Shown: one piece after another, positions 58,541 through 64,000 of the stretch
Layout: each line of letters starts with the position of its first letter
Numbering within the stretch: the first letter of the stretch is position 1
DNA from: Ecdyonurus torrentis
Taxonomy: Eukaryota; Arthropoda; Insecta; Ephemeroptera; Heptageniidae
DNA length: 64,000 nucleotides
Direction: 5' to 3'
NCBI GenBank assembly: GCA_949318235.1
Contig: OX439131.1
Location: 47,825,422 to 47,889,421, forward strand
Program-made: the position numbers and the translations under genes
Notes under the pieces: generated by a model
The model's input: only the letters and a program-made list of their open reading frames with translations
The model's database searches: none
Told to the model about the DNA's origin: nothing

Positions 58541-58844
58541 TTGCTTGCATTCATGTTAAAGTCAACGCCATGTTGGATAACTCAATAACATGGGTGGTAT
58601 AGGAAAATAACTCATTTTGCCAGTTTAAATACACTACAAAATATTTTTGAGAGCATTGATGCTGTAAATATGTTGAATTAGTATTTCAAGTATGTGAGAA
58701 AAATAATAATAACAAAATATTAACAGATTTTCCAAAAGAAAATTGCCTAAAACTTAAGTTTGACCTATGCTGAGCAATGTTATTCATTACTCCAGTACAG
58801 CCTCCAAGCACATTAAATATGACGTCATGTGCATACACCCTATA
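58541..58844 (-). mobile_element. Repeat A, first of a chain
   Basis: Right end CATACACCCTATA is shared with the left end of the next copy; left end decayed. Confidence 0.8.
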
Positions 58845-59148
58845 GGGTGTTTGCATGCATATAAAAGTCGACGCCATATGTGAGCCGGTATAGGAAAATA
58901 ACAAATTTTGTCAGTTTAGAAATACTTAGCAATATTTTTGAGAGCATTGATGTTGTAAATAGGTTGAATTATGTTTTCAAGCATGTGAGAGAAAAATAAT
59001 AACAAAAAATACTGTATTACTAAAATTTTCAAAGAAAATCTAAATAGCTAAAAACCCACGTTTGTTCTTTGTTGAGCAATGTTATTCATTGCTCCAGTAT
59101 GGCGTCGAAGCGCATTCAGTATTTCGTCATGTCTATAAACTCCCTATA
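58841..59148 (-). mobile_element. Repeat A, second of a chain
   Basis: Starts TATAGGGTGTTTGCATGC on the terminal TATA of the previous copy. Confidence 0.8.
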
Positions 59149-59160
59149 TAGTGATTAATT

Positions 59161-59434
59161 TATAAGGGTGTATGCGCATGACGTCATATTTAATGCGCTT
59201 GGACGCCATATTGGGTTTACGTTTTTGGCTTTTTTTTATTTTCTTTGGAAAATCAGTTAATGTTTTGGTTATTTTTTTTTTCCTCACATACTTGAGGTAC
59301 TAATTCAACCTGTTAACAGCATCAATGCACTAAATAGTATTTTTAAATGAGTAAATTGAGTTATTTTCCTATGTTGCCCATGTTATTAAGTGATCCAACA
59401 TGAAGTCGACATTAACATGAATGCATCTTATATA
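59161..59434 (+). mobile_element. Repeat A, third of a chain, opposite orientation
   Basis: TATAAGGGTGTATGCGCATG followed by ACGTCATATTTAATGCGC; right end ATGCATCTTATA is mutated. Confidence 0.75.
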
Positions 59435-59934
59435 ACTATCATAACTACAGGGGGAGTAGCTATCAGCTATGGTGAGCCAAACTCCACTTTCATTATTATA
59501 TACAATATTAATTTCCTGCACAATAATCGATGATTTTTTTAGTATTTTTTTTTTTTTTAACGGTAGATATTCACTTTGTTATAACACTATAGTGTAGCTA
59601 TAAAAAAGTACTTATAAAAAGTTGACTTTGATTATTTTGTGTTGCATTGTACGTACAAAGTTTAATGTAAATATAGCAATTAAAGCCATGTACAGTTTTA
59701 TATACGTGAGGTAATTAGATGTTTTGAGCGAGATATAGACATTATCTGACGTTTTTCAAATTTTTTCAGTTTTTTTCAGCTTTTTTTTATTTTTTATTTT
59801 TTTTGACGCATGTTAAGTTTTTATAAAAATTGTTTTCATCATTTAATAATTTATACCAGACAGATAAAAAAATAATGAATTTCAAAAGATGTCATTATAA
59901 TTTAAAATGTAGTTTTGAGCGCGCTCCACTATAC
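59435..59934. other. Intergenic AT-rich DNA
   Basis: T-rich at 59530-59560 and 59760-59800. Nothing recognised. Confidence 0.45.
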
Positions 59935-60065
59935 ACGGATAAAAATAACTACGTAATAATTATGCTAGCTTATTTTCAGCATAATTTGTGCATTATAACA
60001 TAATTTATGCTATACTTCATAATAGCTATCTAGCATTGCATAAGATATTGCAATGATATTGCGCT
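59935..60065. mobile_element. Repeat I, partial
   Basis: ACTACGTAATAATTATGC and CATAATTTATGCTATAC. Confidence 0.65.
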
Positions 60066-60090
60066 ATACCACCATGTTTAAATATATAAT

Positions 60091-60402
60091 ATATAGGGTG
60101 AATGCGCATGACTGAATGCGCTTTGGAATTATACTGCGGATCAAATGAACAACATTGCTCAGCATGGAAGAAACTTTATTTTTGGCTATTTGGGAAATCG
60201 TTTTTTTTTTTTTTTTATAATTAATTTTCTTCTCACATATATACTTGAGATACTGATTCAAGCTATTAACAGCATCAATGCTCTCAAAAATATTGCTTAG
60301 TATTTTTAAACTGGCAAAATGAGTCATATTTTTATATCCCAGTCGATGTTATTGAGTGATCCAACATGGCGTCGACTTTAACATGAACGTATACACCCTA
60401 TA
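60091..60402 (+). mobile_element. Repeat A, full length
   Basis: TATAGGGTGAATGCGCATGA to GTATACACCCTATA. Confidence 0.8.
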
Positions 60403-60441
60403 TTACATATTATTTACACCGAGTGATAACCAGACACAGTA

Positions 60442-60745
60442 TATAGGGTATGTATGCGCATGACGTCATAATAAATGCGCTTCGATGCCATGATTGAGCA
60501 ATAAATAACATTGCTTAGCGCATAGGACAAACATGGGTCTTCGTTGTTTTCTTTGGAAAATAAGTATTTTTTTGGTCATTATTATTTTTCTTGCATACTT
60601 GAAAACCTAATTCAAATTGGCATCAATTCTCTCAAAAAAAATACTAACAAGTAAGTATTTTTAAACTGTCAAAATGTGTCATTATCCCATACCAGCCTAT
60701 GTTATTTTGTACTCACTTATGGCGTTGACTTTAACATGAATGCGG
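60442..60745 (+). mobile_element. Repeat A, right end decayed
   Basis: TATAGGGTATGTATGCGCA with TGACGTCA next; ends at ACTTTAACATGAATGCGG. Confidence 0.75.
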
Positions 60746-61319
60746 TGTGGGACAAATCAAGGGGCGTCTATTTTATATTTCTTTAACATTTCGGGATCTT
60801 GTTTTTGTATTATATATATATATATTTATTATTTTAGCAACTACTAAAAAACGCTGCAGAAAACCAGTTTTTTTTTTTTTTTTTGAATATAAAAGCCAAT
60901 ATATTTATTACATTTTGCAAATTACGTGAAAAAAAGTAGTTTTAAATTGAAGACGTGCTCGTTAACGAACTTCATTACAAAATATTTAATTAACTCAAAA
61001 AAAAAAAAAAAAAAAAAAACTAAAATTTTGTATAAAATTGAAGAACAAGTTTAAGTATTTGACCTTGAAGAGAGTCAAAGTCAAAACCGTGACAAAAATG
61101 AAGAAATGTGGCATTAACTTGATTTCTTTGATTGTGAGAATATTTTGTTATAACATTTAAAAAAATCGAGTTAAATTTGAAATTTTATCGCTGTTTATTT
61201 TTACAATGAGAAAAATATGCACTGAATTTAAATGTTTTTTTACCACAATCCAAATTACATAATGATATTGTGGTAATCTAAATTTCATTGTTACCTTTTG
61301 ACAAAACCATGTCACTCTA
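60746..61319. other. Intergenic AT-rich DNA
   Basis: Homopolymers at 60870-60884 and 60998-61019. Nothing recognised. Confidence 0.45.
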
Positions 61320-61660
61320 ACAATTAGTACATTACTTTATTTACGAATCCTTACTTATTTAAGATAACCATTTTTAAGTTATTATGAGCAGCTAAAATAA
61401 TGTATTAAATTTAACAAGTTATTAAAAATAGCTTATTTAAGTTGTTTTCAGTTGTTTTAAGTTACTTTAAGTTAAAATAGCTACTGTTAATAATTTGTTA
61501 ATATCTGTTAATTGTTTTAATTGTTGAACAAGAACCTGCAAATGTGCAATGTTTGTATATGATTGTAGGAGATAGAAATGAATAAACATATTTGAATTTT
61601 GAATTTTGAATTTTATTCTTAACTGAAATAATACACCTTTTTTATACCTAAAATAAATGC
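61320..61660. mobile_element. Repeat L, uninterrupted
   Basis: TTACGAATCCTTACTTATTT and TTATTATGAGCAGCTAAAAT; inside, at about 61550-61610, lies a LINE-like 3' end with AATAAA and TTTGAATT repeats. Confidence 0.6.
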
Positions 61661-61913
61661 ACTTTTAGTGATGCAATTCATTGTATAATATGTTGTGCAA
61701 GTTTTTTATTTCCGTGTGATATATATTATTTTATATGATTGACAATGATTCTTACCGGCGATGACGTAGCACCAATTAGAAGCGTGATAGAAAATGCCAT
61801 GGGATCTCTTACTTAACATTACGCTTATGGGATTTTTTTTTTCTTGTTGTTGCAACAATGACATGTCATTGAAAAAACTAATGCATCGATTCCGATGTAA
61901 ATCAGAGATACTA
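61661..61913. other. Intergenic, short dispersed repeat
   Basis: TTCTTACCGGCGATGACGTA and GCACCAATTAGAAGCG, shared with 45434 and 51930. Confidence 0.5.
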
Positions 61914-62158
61914 TATAGACCCCTTGCACATCCTTTCACTTTGTCGCCATGTTTGTGGTGCATAATGCATTGTCCAACATAGGGGAAACGTCATTTTTCT
62001 TCATTTTTTTGTTTATTTCAACTGTATGCAATTTTTTTTTTCATATCCTTATTGCTTATAAGAACGTAAAAATAAGGCTTAAATTGAGGTTGTAAGTTTA
62101 GTTTGCTTTTAAAAAGAAAAATGATGTTTTTCCTATGCTGGCCTGTGTATTCCTAATG
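61914..62158 (-). mobile_element. Repeat B, right end missing
   Basis: TATAGACCCCTTGCACATCC, CTTTGTCGCCATGTTTGTGG, then ATGCTGGCCTGTGTATTCC. Confidence 0.75.
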
Positions 62159-62230
62159 TGCACAAGACAATATTTATGCCATAATATTCAACATAGATAT
62201 TATGCAGTATAGCATAAATTATGTAAACAG
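62157..62230. mobile_element. Repeat I fragment
   Basis: ATATTATGCAGTATAGCATA followed by AATTATG. Confidence 0.5.
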
Positions 62231-62560
62231 ATGTAGCTAAACCTTACTTGATCGTTTTCGGATAAAAAGTAAAAAAAAACAAAAAACATACTAAATAAAA
62301 GAATTCAGTAATATTTAAAATACATTAGTATACTAAATATTGTAATATGGAGTAAATGTTGTGCGTGCGACGCGCGATGTCTCATGTCAATCAAAGACAA
62401 TACAATATTAAGTGATAATTACATGATAATAAGCTAGAGCAACACGAAGATGACAACAAACAAAACACCTTTGTTGTCAAGGTTACGTTATGTATACAGA
62501 CAGCAAAGTAATACTTGATGTATGTGGTGAGCCAATATTATTGCTTGTCAAGATATGTTA
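62231..62560. other. Intergenic, nothing recognised
   Basis: AT-rich with a GCGTGCGACGCGCGATG block at 62363. Confidence 0.45.
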
Positions 62561-63419
<859 letters not shown>

Positions 63420-63620
63420 CCATTATGCGTAATTTATGCTGTGCTTATGCAATTTAGCATAAATTAAGAAATAATTTTGTTCAATATATTATTACTCAAT
63501 TAAAGTAGCATAAATTATGTTTATAACGAATCTTTAAATGTTTGTGCTTTTTTTTTTTTTTTTTTTTTTTACATTTCTATGAAGAATTATACTGCATAGC
63601 ATAGCTCTATTTTGTTATAT
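63420..63620. mobile_element. Repeat I, decayed
   Basis: TTATGCGTAATTTATGCTG and AGCATAAATTATG with a poly(T) insert. Confidence 0.5.
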
Positions 63621-64000
63621 AGCAAGGTAATTATTCAAAAAATTATTTTGTGACAAATTTTTGTTGTAAAAATTAAAGTTGCAGACGTTGTTTGGTTGCG
63701 TAATAATAAAATTATATAAATATTTATAATTATGCTGGTTGAAAAATAGTAAAGAAAATATGTTATATTATGAAACAAAATGTTGATTACGTGTCTCAAA
63801 TAGTCACAAAGAAACTTGAAATTGACGTAATAGCAGAAGACACCAGAATCCCAAGAATTTTGTTTGTCTTCGATTTTTTTTTTTTTTTTTTTTTTTTTTG
63901 CGATGACGTAAATATTTTCTTCCTCATTTCTACAAAAAATATTTTGGCAAAACAAAAATTTGTTTGTAATATGATGAAGAGTTGACAGGTAGGAATCCTC
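63621..64000. other. Intergenic AT-rich DNA to the right edge
   Basis: Poly(T) at 63877-63899. No gene seen. Confidence 0.45.

Overview
This is nuclear DNA from an animal, strongly AT-rich and full of transposable elements. Three spliced protein genes can be read exon by exon. Non-LTR retrotransposons with a 2A-like motif and dense MITE families point to an invertebrate, but I cannot place the phylum.

Layout. (1) Positions 42-6407, minus strand: 5' part of a DPY19-like C-mannosyltransferase gene, six exons, running off the left edge. (2) Positions 7109-22005, plus strand: a complete VPS16 gene, 17 exons, predicted 836 aa, for the shared core of the HOPS and CORVET tethering complexes. Its ATG lies 701 bp from the DPY19-like ATG, head to head. 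(3) Positions 22006-30935: intergenic, with a GATA microsatellite, an hAT-like element, a palindromic IS630/Tc1-mariner-type remnant and a 5'-truncated LINE. (4) Positions 30936-40267, plus strand: a BTB-BACK protein gene, six exons, 338 aa. (5) Positions 40268-52919: intergenic, MITEs nested in MITEs. (6) Positions 52920-57190, minus strand: an almost full-length EN/RT non-LTR retrotransposon. ORF1 has a hydrophobic stretch ending in a 2A-like GVETNPGP, then a coiled coil. ORF2 is broken by one in-frame TGA. (7) Positions 57191-64000: MITEs, AT palindromes and microsatellites; no gene seen.

Repeat families, named here for use below. A: about 300 bp, ends TATAGGGTGT, TA target. B: about 300 bp, ends with TATAGACCC. 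C: about 340 bp, termini AGGCATAGACC inside TTAA duplications. D and E: 200-400 bp palindromic elements carrying TGACGTCA. F: short repeat containing ACTAGACATAC. G: about 125 bp, TIR with CTGGCCAAAAGTT. H: about 105 bp, TIR with CCCGAATAAATCTGA. I: palindromic, built on GCATAATTTATGC. J: about 135 bp, TIR GGACAGCGGTC. K: dispersed repeat of unknown class. L: element with TTACGAATCCTAACTTA. M: about 400 bp, ends with GTCGGTCACC and ATATCTCGCA. N: repeat with ACCTACG near one end. S: about 75 bp hairpin found only in VPS16 introns.

The most notable large-scale patterns are: about 32 exact TGACGTCA (CRE) octamers spread through unrelated repeat families, the VPS16 5' leader and the LINE ORF1 start; repeat ends lying within about 10-60 bp of roughly half of all splice acceptors, with several short VPS16 introns made almost wholly of repeats; and a near-canonical 2A motif behind a hydrophobic segment in the LINE ORF1. 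Copy boundaries of repeats were placed by eye and may be off by some tens of bases.
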